From contig CAMOOA010000021.1 of assembly GCA_946621045.1 (NCBI GenBank), positions 1 through 13,633 on the forward strand: 13,633 bases of DNA, given 5' to 3'. Shown here one piece after another: positions 6,913 to 13,526 of the stretch. This DNA comes from an uncultured Erysipelotrichaceae bacterium. Lineage in GTDB: Bacteria; Bacillota_I; Bacilli_A; Erysipelotrichales; Erysipelotrichaceae. The notes under the pieces were generated by a model. The model made no database searches. It was given only the letters and a program-made list of their open reading frames with translations, and was not told the origin of the DNA. A program made the position numbers and the translations under genes. Every line of letters starts with the position of its first letter. The first letter of the stretch is position 1.

Positions 6913-7233
6913 ATGTTATTCCTGAATGGCTTTGATATCACTCTGGAAGGCGCTGACCATGACGTTGACGTCCGAAGATTCAACCCTCGAGACGCGCTGA
7001 ATCAATATAATCGGATTGCAGATGCGATTCTGTCACTCGATGAATATCCTGCGCGATATCCGCTGTTTGAATTTGAACCTGAACATTCACAGGGCATTCA
7101 CAGAATGATTGTCAATAATTATGTCGTGTGCTATGTGATGGATTCCGATAAGGTGACAATCACCGATATTCTTTACGGCGCTTCAGACATTCATTCGAAG
7201 CTTGAGAATCGTCATTTAAGCAATGACCGATAA
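6913..7233 (+). CDS. RelE/ParE-like type II toxin, shortened N-terminus, no antitoxin
   Basis: This 106-residue protein resembles the RelE/ParE (plasmid stabilisation) fold. The helix NPRDALNQYNRIADAILSL (24-42), EYPARYPL (44-51), GIHRMIVNNYVVCYVMD (61-77 with Arg64, Tyr70 and Tyr74) and VTITDILYG (81-89) follow the family order. At the N-terminus, FDITLEGADHDVDVRRFNP has the first strand and the start of helix 1, but about 10 residues of that helix appear to be missing compared with usual members. It may be inactive or domesticated. No antitoxin gene lies on either side; upstream is the lysR terminator. Translation depends on GGAGGA inside that hairpin, 12 bases before the ATG. A competing ATG at 6909 is better spaced but ends after 8 codons (stop at 6933-6935). 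Family assignment is good; activity is doubtful. Confidence 0.75.
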   Translation: MLFLNGFDITLEGADHDVDVRRFNPRDALNQYNRIADAILSLDEYPARYPLFEFEPEHSQGIHRMIVNNYVVCYVMDSDKVTITDILYGASDIHSKLENRHLSNDR

Positions 7234-7261
7234 CATGTGTATTGTTCGCATTTTTACCTTT

Positions 7262-7284
7262 AGGGCCACATCATGTCCCTTTTT
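7262..7284 (+). terminator. Terminator after toxin-like gene
   Basis: AGGG (7262-7265) pairs with CCCT (7277-7280), and ACAT pairs with ATGT inside, with a small bulge. A run of five T (7280-7284) follows on the plus strand. It is about 28 bases after the stop codon. Confidence 0.65.
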
Positions 7285-7300
7285 GTCTTCACTCACAACG

Positions 7301-7324
7301 GAAAGAAAGCCGAAGCCTTCTTTC
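7301..7324 (-). terminator. UUCG-loop terminator after the vWA gene
   Basis: On the minus strand GAAAGAAGGC-TTCG-GCTTTCTTTC forms a 10-bp stem (one G-T pair) capped by a UUCG tetraloop, starting 3 bases after the stop codon. The U-rich 3' arm partly replaces a separate U-tract. Confidence 0.72.
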
Positions 7325-7327
7325 ATC

Positions 7328-7978
7328 TCAGTGACCGCGTTTCTTAAAGTCCTCTTCGATCTTCTGTTTCCAGCTGCCGTCAACGCGGGTCTTCATTTTC
7401 CGCATCGTACCAATCGCTGCGCTGACCGTCGCATAGTTCAGCTGCGTTCCGCCGGCATCACAGCAGTAATTCACCGCCCGGTCTTCCGCGATACCGTAGG
7501 ACTTTGCGGTCTCAACCGCATCGATATTCGCCCCGAGGAACAGGAACTCCCAGCCTTCTTTCGTCTGTGTTTCCACAAGCTGTTTCACTTCCTTACTGCT
7601 GTATTTCCGGCTGGCATTTTCCATTCCGTCGGTTGTGATCACGAAGATCGTCTTTTCCGGCACATCCTCCTCGCGCGCATATTTGTGCACAGTGCGGATA
7701 TGCTTGATTGCATCCCCCATTGCGTCAATCAGTGCCGTGCATCCCATGGGCACATACTCCTTATCGGTCATCGGCGGCACCCTGTCCAGCGGAATGCGGT
7801 CATGAATCACTTCGGAATTATTTGAGAACAGCACGCAGGAGACAACTGCTTCCCCTTCTTCCTGTTTCTGTTTCTGAATGAAGGAGTTATAGCCTCCGAT
7901 GGTGTCCTTTTCCAGACCCGACATGGATCCGCTGCGGTCGATGATAAATACGATTTCTGTAAGATTCTTCTTAGCCAT
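7328..7978 (-). CDS. von Willebrand factor A domain protein (TerY-like)
   Basis: This 216-residue cytoplasmic protein is essentially one vWA domain. The metal-ion-dependent adhesion site is complete: DRSGSMS (14-20), Thr81 in MGCTALID, and Asp117 in TTDGMEN. So it should bind Mg2+ and a partner protein through an acidic residue. The second half (for example SYGIAEDRAVNY and GGTQLNYATVSAAI) is typical of small stand-alone bacterial vWA proteins related to TerY. There is no signal peptide or membrane segment. The start has a strong GGAGG about 8 bases upstream. It lies 78 bases after the macro-domain gene, with a weak hairpin between, and is the last gene of the minus-strand cluster. Small vWA proteins often act as scaffolds in NTP- or ADP-ribose-linked stress pathways, so a joint role with the macro protein is plausible but inferred. 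Confidence 0.92.
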   Translation of the reverse strand: MAKKNLTEIVFIIDRSGSMSGLEKDTIGGYNSFIQKQKQEEGEAVVSCVLFSNNSEVIHDRIPLDRVPPMTDKEYVPMGCTALIDAMGDAIKHIRTVHKYAREEDVPEKTIFVITTDGMENASRKYSSKEVKQLVETQTKEGWEFLFLGANIDAVETAKSYGIAEDRAVNYCCDAGGTQLNYATVSAAIGTMRKMKTRVDGSWKQKIEEDFKKRGH

Positions 7979-8034
7979 TTCTGTTTCCTCCTCTTCCTTA
8001 CACCTGCATCATAGAAAAAGAAGACAAAAGAAAG

Positions 8035-8051
8035 GTCGCCCGCAAGGCGAC
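8035..8051 (-). terminator. Weak hairpin between macro and vWA genes
   Basis: GTCGCC/GGCGAC (6 bp, 5-base loop) begins 6 bases after the macro stop codon and is followed on the minus strand by CTTTCTTTTG, an imperfect U-tract. It may lower, rather than abolish, transcription into the vWA gene. Confidence 0.5.
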
Positions 8052-8056
8052 ATTTC

Positions 8057-9196
8057 TCAGAGGATTTCCTGATCAAAATCAAACAGAATTGCATTCACCT
8101 GACTGATATCGTATATCCTGCGGTCGAAGCAGTATCGGATGATCAGATCGAATGTTGAGGACTGCGAGAGAGAAAATCCCGCCCGCTTCAGAAGATCCTG
8201 CGCTTCCGGAAGGCTCAGCTTCAGTGCAATCGCAAGCGCAATCGCTGTCTTTCTGGATGGCTTGTAATTTTCGTCTTTCCGTATCTTTGCGAACAGTTTG
8301 CGGTCAATGTTGGCGCGTTTATATACCATTGGATCGGTTTCGCCGGATTCATCAATCAGCTGTAACAGTTTCACCTGGAACGTTTCTTCCTTTTTCCTTC
8401 CCCGGAGAATATCCGAGAAGGATATTTCATCCGGCGCATACGCTTCCCTCGCATATACATGCGTGCTGCTTTCATAACTTTCCGCCGCATCCGAATACAC
8501 CGGAGCGGCGTTATACCGTTCCTCTTTTTCGTCTTCAGCTTCCTTTTTCTCCCCGGGGTGATGCATGGGGGATGAAGAAACCGGAAGGGCCATGCCGATC
8601 ACGTCAAAGGGAAGCGTACTGTCCCTTCTTCTGCGCCGTGCGCCGTACTCCTTCTTCTCAAGATCACTGACCCGGTGTTCTTCAATGTAGGACTTTACAT
8701 CCGCATAAACATTGGAGGACAGTTCAAACGACTCCTTGTCAAATACCGCAAGAATGACATTCATTTCATGGGTCATGAGCCAGGACTGAATCGAATCCAG
8801 TGCGGTCTTCAGCGCAATATCCTTCGGAAACCCGTTGGATCCCGAAGCCAGCAGCGGAAAGGCAGTACTGGCGCATTCATGTTTCTCCGCCTCTTCCAGC
8901 GAGCGAAGATAACAGGAGCGCAGTGTTTCTGTCTCCCCATGATTTCCGTCCACCCACATCGGGGAAACCGTATGAATGATGATCTTATACGGAAGGTTGA
9001 AGGCAGGTGTCACCGCCGCATCCCCCGCACGGATATCACCGATTTCTTTTCGCGCTTCCAGAAGCGCGTCAAAGCCTGCGGCTTCATAGACCGCAGTATC
9101 GGTTCCGCCGCCCACCACAGGATGGGGATTGGCGGTATTGACGATGGCGTCAGCGTCCACTTCGGTAATGGACTGCCGGATAATCGTTAATGGCAT
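8057..9196 (-). CDS. Macro-domain protein with disordered linker and XRE-like C-terminal domain
   Basis: This 379-residue protein has three parts. Residues 1-155 are a macro domain, the fold that binds ADP-ribose or removes it from proteins. The first loop reads IVNTANPHPVVGGGTD (18-33), matching the VNAAN...GGG(V)D signature with Asn20 and Asn23 kept. The second, PLLASGSNGFP (114-124), is the phosphate-binding loop. Residues about 160-269 are a charged, low-complexity linker that includes RRRRR and an acidic KEAEDEKEER run. Residues 270-379 form a compact helical, XRE-like domain (RANIDRKLFAKIR, KPSRKTAIALAIAL, AQDLLKRAGFSLSQSS, FDLIIRYCF) seen at the C-terminus of several Bacillota proteins. 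It lacks an obvious DNA-recognition helix that I can point to. The ATG follows AGAGGAA. It starts 12 bases after the preceding gene, suggesting one operon. Confidence 0.92.
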   Translation of the reverse strand: MPLTIIRQSITEVDADAIVNTANPHPVVGGGTDTAVYEAAGFDALLEARKEIGDIRAGDAAVTPAFNLPYKIIIHTVSPMWVDGNHGETETLRSCYLRSLEEAEKHECASTAFPLLASGSNGFPKDIALKTALDSIQSWLMTHEMNVILAVFDKESFELSSNVYADVKSYIEEHRVSDLEKKEYGARRRRRDSTLPFDVIGMALPVSSSPMHHPGEKKEAEDEKEERYNAAPVYSDAAESYESSTHVYAREAYAPDEISFSDILRGRKKEETFQVKLLQLIDESGETDPMVYKRANIDRKLFAKIRKDENYKPSRKTAIALAIALKLSLPEAQDLLKRAGFSLSQSSTFDLIIRYCFDRRIYDISQVNAILFDFDQEIL

Positions 9197-9208
9197 ATGT
9201 TCCTCTTA

Positions 9209-10270
9209 TCAATGCGGCTGGGCCGGGTTCAGCAGTGAGCTGATCTCCGTCCCGCAGACAAGATACTCGTCTCCTGCCTTGCGGAAGGTCAGCTGATAAC
9301 CGCAGTGCCAGGTCCGGCTGACTTCGCCGTTGTCCGCAAAGTAATCAAATGCGATATGGGCAACGATCGTATCGTCGCTCTGGGCAACGGCTTTGCAGGT
9401 TTCATTGGAAAGTTCCATGGTATTGTGCGCCGTGAACCAGTAGTTCTGCAGGCTCACATACTTGCGGTACCACGCCGCATCCGTATCGCTGACTGCCGCA
9501 ACACTGGAAAGCGGGGTATCCTGGGCAGGATACATGGCAATCTGTTCTGCCGCGTTGATCAGTTTCTTCTTCAGCGCCTCATCCGTGATTTCTTTTCCCA
9601 TCAGCCAGTTTCCGCTGAGCACATCTCTGATCATCGCATAGCCTTCATCCTTATTCAGCGAAGGCTCGCCGAGCAGCCCTTCAAATTCATAGATATCCAC
9701 GACAGGAATAATCGAGGGATCGGTGATCTGGAAGAAGTTGGATGCGTTCTTTCCCGTTTCCGCAAGATACTCGCTTCCGATCGGTGTTCCGTTGGAATTC
9801 AGGGCAATTCCCTGAGGAACTTCAACCCGGTAGCTTCCGCTGCCGTGAATCGGGAACGCCGGTTTCCACTCTCCGTTTTCATTGACCAGCGTCAGTGTTC
9901 CTAGCAGGGTATCTCCGTTTACCAGCTGATATACCCGCTCGCTGTCGCCGATCGTTACCGGTTCCGCGCGGAGTGTTTCCGGATCCCCGGACGAAAGGAT
10001 CTCTGTCAGCCGTGCAATGTAGGTCTCTTCGGAATCCAGGGACGGGGACAGCTTCTGGGTTGTCGCAAAGATATCGCCGTATTCTCCCTTTTTGATATTG
10101 TCCATAATCGACTGGATCTGCACTTCCGGCATATCCGCTTCACAGGAGGCAAACTGTTTTTCTGCGCTGCTTACGCGCATTCTTCCAAGGAGGAATACAA
10201 CCACACCGACAATCAGCGCAAAGAGCAGCGCTGCCAGCGGCCGGATGCCGCGTCTGCGTTTCCGTGTCAT
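9209..10270 (-). CDS. Single-pass extracytoplasmic protein of unknown function
   Basis: I do not recognise a named family with confidence. The 353-residue product has a basic N-terminus (RKRRRGIRP), one transmembrane segment (about 11-30) and a long external region, so it is probably anchored by its N-terminus with the bulk outside. Residues about 45-140 and 265-350 each look like an alpha-then-beta NTF2-like unit (for example ERVYQLVNGDTLLGTLTLV, and later TWHCGYQLTFRKAGDEYLVCG). Between them is a beta-rich stretch (RVEVPQGIALNSNGTPIG) like the binding-protein-type domain found next to NTF2 folds in cell-wall enzymes. No catalytic serine motif is seen. The N-terminal anchor closely resembles that of the preceding gene, whose stop codon is one base away, so the two are translationally coupled and probably act together at the envelope. 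Confidence 0.85.
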   Translation of the reverse strand: MTRKRRRGIRPLAALLFALIVGVVVFLLGRMRVSSAEKQFASCEADMPEVQIQSIMDNIKKGEYGDIFATTQKLSPSLDSEETYIARLTEILSSGDPETLRAEPVTIGDSERVYQLVNGDTLLGTLTLVNENGEWKPAFPIHGSGSYRVEVPQGIALNSNGTPIGSEYLAETGKNASNFFQITDPSIIPVVDIYEFEGLLGEPSLNKDEGYAMIRDVLSGNWLMGKEITDEALKKKLINAAEQIAMYPAQDTPLSSVAAVSDTDAAWYRKYVSLQNYWFTAHNTMELSNETCKAVAQSDDTIVAHIAFDYFADNGEVSRTWHCGYQLTFRKAGDEYLVCGTEISSLLNPAQPH

Positions 10271-10271
10271 A

Positions 10272-11282
10272 TCACTCGTCCCCCTTTACCAGAATGACGG
10301 AAGGAAGGTTCCGCGAGTTGTACATCGAAACCGGATAGTTGGCATAGGATCCGTCATAGATCATGACCGAGGAGTTGCCTCCGTCAAGGTTGCCTGCGTT
10401 GACTGCGCCGTAGTCCTGGAAGACCTTGATCACATCTTCATACTGCGCTCCGAAGCTTGTCGGACCGCGGCCGTCAATTACCAGCAACAGCATCGTGCCG
10501 TCTTCCTTCTGACCGATCGCCGTCCGCGGATTCAGCATGTTCAGCGTTCCGGCATCGGCAGCGGTATAGACCACTTTTCCGTTTTCAATAAAGGTCGGAC
10601 CGAACGTTACCGCTTCCTGTACGCCGCGTTCCAGCGCTTCACCGCCGGTCAGGGTGGAGGTCACAAGCTTTCCGTTTTTATCGATGCCGACAATGGATGC
10701 ACGCATGCCTTCACTGCCGTGCACAATGCGTCCGTCCTGAATGACAAGTCCCTGCGGCACACTTCCGTCGCCGTGTCCGCCGGCATCCTCAAAGCCGCCG
10801 CCGTTGATTCCGGCCAGCGCATGGAAGTGTTCCACATACCAGTCCAGTTCCGGTCCCGGCGCGCCGGAATTATAGCCCGGATTGATCACGATCGAAACAT
10901 CATCCGGGTCCGGCACCACCAGCATGAATCCTTCATAGGTACCGGCAGAGACATGTTCGATATGAATGCCTTCTTCCTTTGCGGCAGCCTCTTCCTCGCT
11001 GCTCATCTCCGCGAGCGCGGTGCCGTAGGTCTTCGCCTCCCCGTCGGATGCGTTCAGCTGTTTCAGGGTATCTGCGGAAAGCACCTTTTCCGCAACCATG
11101 TATTCCAGTGATCCGCGGTCCAGCTGCCGGAATGCCTGACGGCTCCAGTTCGGATGGTCACCGCTGTACTTTGTTTTTACATAGGAAATATAATTCCATC
11201 CTGCGGCCGCAGCACCGGTCAGAAGACACAGCAGCACCGCAAGGACCGGATGGATTCCCTTTCTCCGTTTTTTAACGGCCAT
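10272..11282 (-). CDS. Phosphodiester glycosidase family protein (NAGPA domain), membrane-anchored
   Basis: This 336-residue protein has a basic N-terminus, one transmembrane anchor (about 11-34) and an external NAGPA (DUF2233-type) domain over residues 115-334. Family motifs are clear: GINGGGF (158-164), VPQGLVIQDGRI (175-186), FGPTFIENG (227-235), NPRTAIG (251-257), LLVIDGRG (266-273) and NLDGGNSS (298-305). Members hydrolyse glycosyl phosphodiesters, such as the GlcNAc-1-phosphodiester uncovered by human NAGPA. In bacteria they are linked to surface polymer or exopolysaccharide metabolism, but the substrate here is unknown. The start has a GGGGGAA ribosome binding site. The gene lies 39 bases after the hydrolase gene and 1 base before the next gene. 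Confidence 0.92.
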   Translation of the reverse strand: MAVKKRRKGIHPVLAVLLCLLTGAAAAGWNYISYVKTKYSGDHPNWSRQAFRQLDRGSLEYMVAEKVLSADTLKQLNASDGEAKTYGTALAEMSSEEEAAAKEEGIHIEHVSAGTYEGFMLVVPDPDDVSIVINPGYNSGAPGPELDWYVEHFHALAGINGGGFEDAGGHGDGSVPQGLVIQDGRIVHGSEGMRASIVGIDKNGKLVTSTLTGGEALERGVQEAVTFGPTFIENGKVVYTAADAGTLNMLNPRTAIGQKEDGTMLLLVIDGRGPTSFGAQYEDVIKVFQDYGAVNAGNLDGGNSSVMIYDGSYANYPVSMYNSRNLPSVILVKGDE

Positions 11283-11321
11283 ATGATTTCCCCCTTCTGT
11301 ATGATGACGCGTGATTCGTGA

Positions 11322-12266
11322 TTATTGTATTCGCTTCAGCCGCTTAAGGGTACTGAAGTATTCCTTCTGAAGCGCTTTGCCTTCCTTCATCTCTCCGTAC
11401 ATTCCCCAGCAGTGCATCATGCCGAGGCCTTCATGTACATGAAGCCGGATTCCGGCGCCTTCGCAGTTGTTTTCAAAGCCTTTCACATACGCAAGCGCGA
11501 TCTCCCTGGTTCCGACATAGAGATCCGTCTCCGGCATCCCGGAAAGGTTGCAGCGGGTGATATCCGCAAGCCGCCTTGTCCTTGGCGAGGCATCCGCAAG
11601 GACCAGTCCCATCAGCCCTTCCGGCTGAAGGAATTCCATCGGTATGGTGACGTCATACGGCGCAAGCAGTTCCATATACTCAGCTTCCTCTTTGGACGGA
11701 GGAATCCGCAGAAACGGCGAATTCAGGATCCAGCGTGAGGGAAGTTTATACGGAAAGCCCATCTGTTTCAGTTCCAGAAACAGATACAGGCAGAGCGTGG
11801 CGCCGACGGAAAAGGCAAGCACTGCGGATGCGCCTTCCGGATAACGGTTGGCCATCAGCTGAACCGCCCCGAGCAGTGACTGGATCGTATCCTGTATGGG
11901 GACCTCCGGATACAGGGGACAGATCGGAAGGAGCACATCACAGCCGGTCTCTTCGGTAATTTTCAATGCCAGCCGGTAATCCTGCTGCGACGGCGGCATC
12001 AGGAAGCCGCCTCCGGAAAGATACAGCACACCGGTTCCCTTCGCATTCTCCTTCGGCAAAAGGATCAGCACCCGGCATGTGCCGGTATTCACTTCCGCGG
12101 TCTCTGCCCTGCTTAACAGAAGGTCATAGGGAACTTCCGTCGTATCATGATTTTTCCGCAGACGCGCAAGAAAGACATCCCGGTCATCTCCGGTGACCGA
12201 AAGTTCTCTGCGGATTCCCTTCCTTCTGATTGTCCGCGCCGTGTCACGGCAGCTGAAAGATACCGT
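11322..12266 (-). CDS. Alpha/beta hydrolase (esterase-like), probable ACG start
   Basis: The C-terminal 256 residues are a typical esterase/lipase-type alpha/beta hydrolase: VLYLSGGGF (oxyanion loop; the usual His of HGGG is Ser), AFSVGA with Ser153 as nucleophile (Ala replaces the first Gly of GxSxG), ETDLYVG near the acid residue, and GMMHCW with the catalytic His. The first usual start is GTG at 12092-12090, with no good ribosome binding site. The frame is open for 58 more codons upstream and reads like the family's N-terminal cap (RDVFLARLRKNHDTTEVPYD). It contains no ATG, GTG or TTG. An ACG at 12266-12264 lies 6 bases behind a perfect GGAGG, giving 314 residues, the usual length. I therefore chose ACG, either a genuine rare start or a mutated ATG that has damaged the gene. 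It is first in the minus-strand cluster. Confidence 0.8.
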   Translation of the reverse strand, partial: TVSFSCRDTARTIRRKGIRRELSVTGDDRDVFLARLRKNHDTTEVPYDLLLSRAETAEVNTGTCRVLILLPKENAKGTGVLYLSGGGFLMPPSQQDYRLALKITEETGCDVLLPICPLYPEVPIQDTIQSLLGAVQLMANRYPEGASAVLAFSVGATLCLYLFLELKQMGFPYKLPSRWILNSPFLRIPPSKEEAEYMELLAPYDVTIPMEFLQPEGLMGLVLADASPRTRRLADITRCNLSGMPETDLYVGTREIALAYVKGFENNCEGAGIRLHVHEGLGMMHCWGMYGEMKEGKALQKEYFSTLKRLKRIQ

Positions 12267-12267
12267 A

Positions 12268-12278
12268 CCTCACCTCCC
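12268..12278 (-). promoter_or_regulatory. Strong Shine-Dalgarno that decides the hydrolase start
   Basis: GGGAGGTGAGG on the minus strand. The core GGAGG (12277-12273) is 6 bases from the ACG codon at 12266. It serves no other plausible start, because no ATG, GTG or TTG lies at a suitable distance in any frame. It is the main reason to place translation initiation here and not at GTG 12092. Confidence 0.75.
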
Positions 12279-12295
12279 GCAAATGATGATTGCGT

Positions 12296-12303
12296 ATTAT
12301 AAT
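12296..12303. promoter_or_regulatory. Overlapping divergent -10 boxes (ATTATAAT)
   Basis: ATTATAAT reads TATAAT on both strands (12298-12303 plus; 12301-12296 minus). It lies in the 69-base gap between the divergent hydrolase and lipoprotein genes. It could serve both, which would make the two promoters mutually exclusive. Neither direction has a convincing -35 box, so this is tentative. Confidence 0.4.
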
Positions 12304-12335
12304 TACAGCATACTTTTTCAGCCGGAGGACAAAAA

Positions 12336-12800
12336 ATGATGAAACGAATCCTTGCATTTCTTATGACAGCCTGCTTTCTGCTCGCAGGGTGCGGTTCCGA
12401 CACTGCAGAACAGAGTGTTTCTTCCGCTTCCGCGGAAACGATCTTTGAGACACTCGCAAAGGAACTTCCTTCCTATGATGTACAGGACACTTCCGTCATA
12501 ACCAAACTGCTCGGACTGGATGCGGACAGTATCGTCTCTTCTGCGGCAGGATTTGCGAAAGACGGCGGACCGGAAATGCTTATCGTCCTGCAAGGCGCAG
12601 ATGAAGACGCTGCCCTGAAGGCCGGCGAACGCATGGATTATTATCTGACCACCCTGCAGAACAGCGCAGCCCAGTATGCGCCCGAACAGGTCGATCTTCT
12701 GAAACAGGGATATATTTATACCAGCGGCTCCTATGCAGTGATGTATGTCGGAGAAAACACCGACAACATCAAGAAGGAGCTCGCAAAGCTGCTTCACTGA
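12336..12800 (+). CDS. DUF4358-type lipoprotein
   Basis: This 154-residue exported lipoprotein has the signal sequence MMKRILAFLMTACFLLAGC with lipobox LLAGC and lipid-carrying Cys19. The mature part (about 35-152) follows the DUF4358 pattern: a strand/helix start with a LLGLDADSIVSSAAGFAKDG stretch, a helix beginning LKAGERMDYYLTTLQN, AQYAPEQVDLLKQGYIY (112-128), and SYAVMYVGENTD near the end. The function of the family is not established; it is common in gut Bacillota as a small surface lipoprotein. The first ATG has GGAGG 7 bases upstream; a second ATG follows directly and would remove only one residue. It is monocistronic, divergent from the hydrolase cluster, and ends in a strong terminator. 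Confidence 0.85.
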   Translation: MMKRILAFLMTACFLLAGCGSDTAEQSVSSASAETIFETLAKELPSYDVQDTSVITKLLGLDADSIVSSAAGFAKDGGPEMLIVLQGADEDAALKAGERMDYYLTTLQNSAAQYAPEQVDLLKQGYIYTSGSYAVMYVGENTDNIKKELAKLLH

Positions 12801-12836
12801 GCAGAAAAAAACGGTCCTTTCGAACTGCATTGAATG

Positions 12837-12863
12837 AACATCAGGCACTGCCTGATGTTTTTT
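12837..12863 (+). terminator. Terminator shared by convergent genes
   Basis: AACATCAG/CTGATGTT (12837-12844 with 12852-12859; inner GC pairs extend it) is followed by seven T (12857-12863), 36 bases after the lipoprotein stop. The T-run overlaps the TAA stop of the convergent minus-strand gene, whose own transcript would form the same hairpin. Confidence 0.88.
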
Positions 12864-13359
12864 AATACTCTTCCTCGTCCGGAAGCCGTTCGGTCAGTAT
12901 GCCTTCCTCAATCATCGTCCGGCGGATCCGCTTCAGTTTCGGATTATAGGTGTGCCGGTCGACGAGATCCTTCAGTGAGGTTCCATAGCGCTGCACAAGC
13001 AGACGCTGCCGTTTTGCCCGGTTCAGGAATATCCGGTACATGATCACGATCAAACCGAACGTCAGAAACGGCACCAGCGGATGCACTTTGTCAGGGTCCT
13101 GCAGACCGATGTCGCAGAGATACTTGTTGAGATTACTGCTTACAATAATGCCGCATAACAGAACAACCAGACCGCTGGAAATGACCGCCATGAACATCAT
13201 GCTGGTCTTGTCATCCTCACAGACATTTGCGGCCATGCATTCACAGTTCACCACAAGCAGAAGAAAGAACAGGAAAACCGGCAGTAATCCGGGAAATCCG
13301 GAAAACATCGAAACAAACACTCCGGTAACCACTGCCGCAATCAATGAAAATCCTGCCAT
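12862..13359 (-). CDS. Small four-helix membrane protein of unknown function
   Basis: I do not recognise the family. The 165-residue protein has four predicted transmembrane segments, at about residues 4-24, 25-40, 55-75 and 94-111. A cysteine-containing connector NCECMAANVCED (38-49) lies between helices 2 and 3. The last 50 residues form a charged cytoplasmic-like tail (AKRQRLLVQRYG, LKRIRRTMIEEG, ending in DEEEY). The ATG follows AGGAAGGA with good spacing, and a promoter with a perfect TATAAT lies 20 bases upstream. It stands alone between the convergent lipoprotein and the cell-wall-binding gene, so context gives no function. Confidence 0.85.
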   Translation of the reverse strand: MAGFSLIAAVVTGVFVSMFSGFPGLLPVFLFFLLLVVNCECMAANVCEDDKTSMMFMAVISSGLVVLLCGIIVSSNLNKYLCDIGLQDPDKVHPLVPFLTFGLIVIMYRIFLNRAKRQRLLVQRYGTSLKDLVDRHTYNPKLKRIRRTMIEEGILTERLPDEEEY

Positions 13360-13379
13360 CGCAATCCTTCCTTACTGTC

Positions 13380-13407
13380 ATTATAACGTTCCCGGTACCT
13401 GCGTCCA
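13380..13407 (-). promoter_or_regulatory. Promoter of the four-helix membrane protein
   Basis: On the minus strand TGGACG (13407-13402, 4 of 6 matches), a 16-base spacer and a perfect TATAAT (13385-13380) lie directly upstream of the gene starting at 13359. The 5' leader would be short. Confidence 0.6.
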
Positions 13408-13446
13408 TGTCAGATGCCCGTGAAGCCGGCATAAATCCGGCAATCG

Positions 13447-13479
13447 AAAAACGGGCAGCGCTGTAAGCAGCACCGCCCG
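13447..13479 (-). terminator. Terminator of the cell-wall-binding gene
   Basis: A 12-position stem with two mismatches (13452-13463 with 13468-13479, loop TAAG) is followed by five T on the minus strand (13451-13447). It begins 47 bases after the stop codon of the gene at the right edge. The 167-base gap 13360-13526 holds this and the promoter at 13380-13407; I see nothing else in it. Confidence 0.72.
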
Positions 13480-13526
13480 CATGAACATGCGTTTCTGAGA
13501 CTGGTATCTGTTAAAGCCGGTTCGGT

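Noticed and set aside
6909..6935. 8-codon ORF as a leader peptide gene
   Set aside because: It is too short to support as a gene by itself; kept only as a possible competitor for the ribosome binding site in the toxin finding.
12318..12848. Open frame of 176 codons opposite the lipoprotein gene
   Set aside because: The plus-strand gene has a ribosome binding site, lipobox and terminator; the antisense frame has none.
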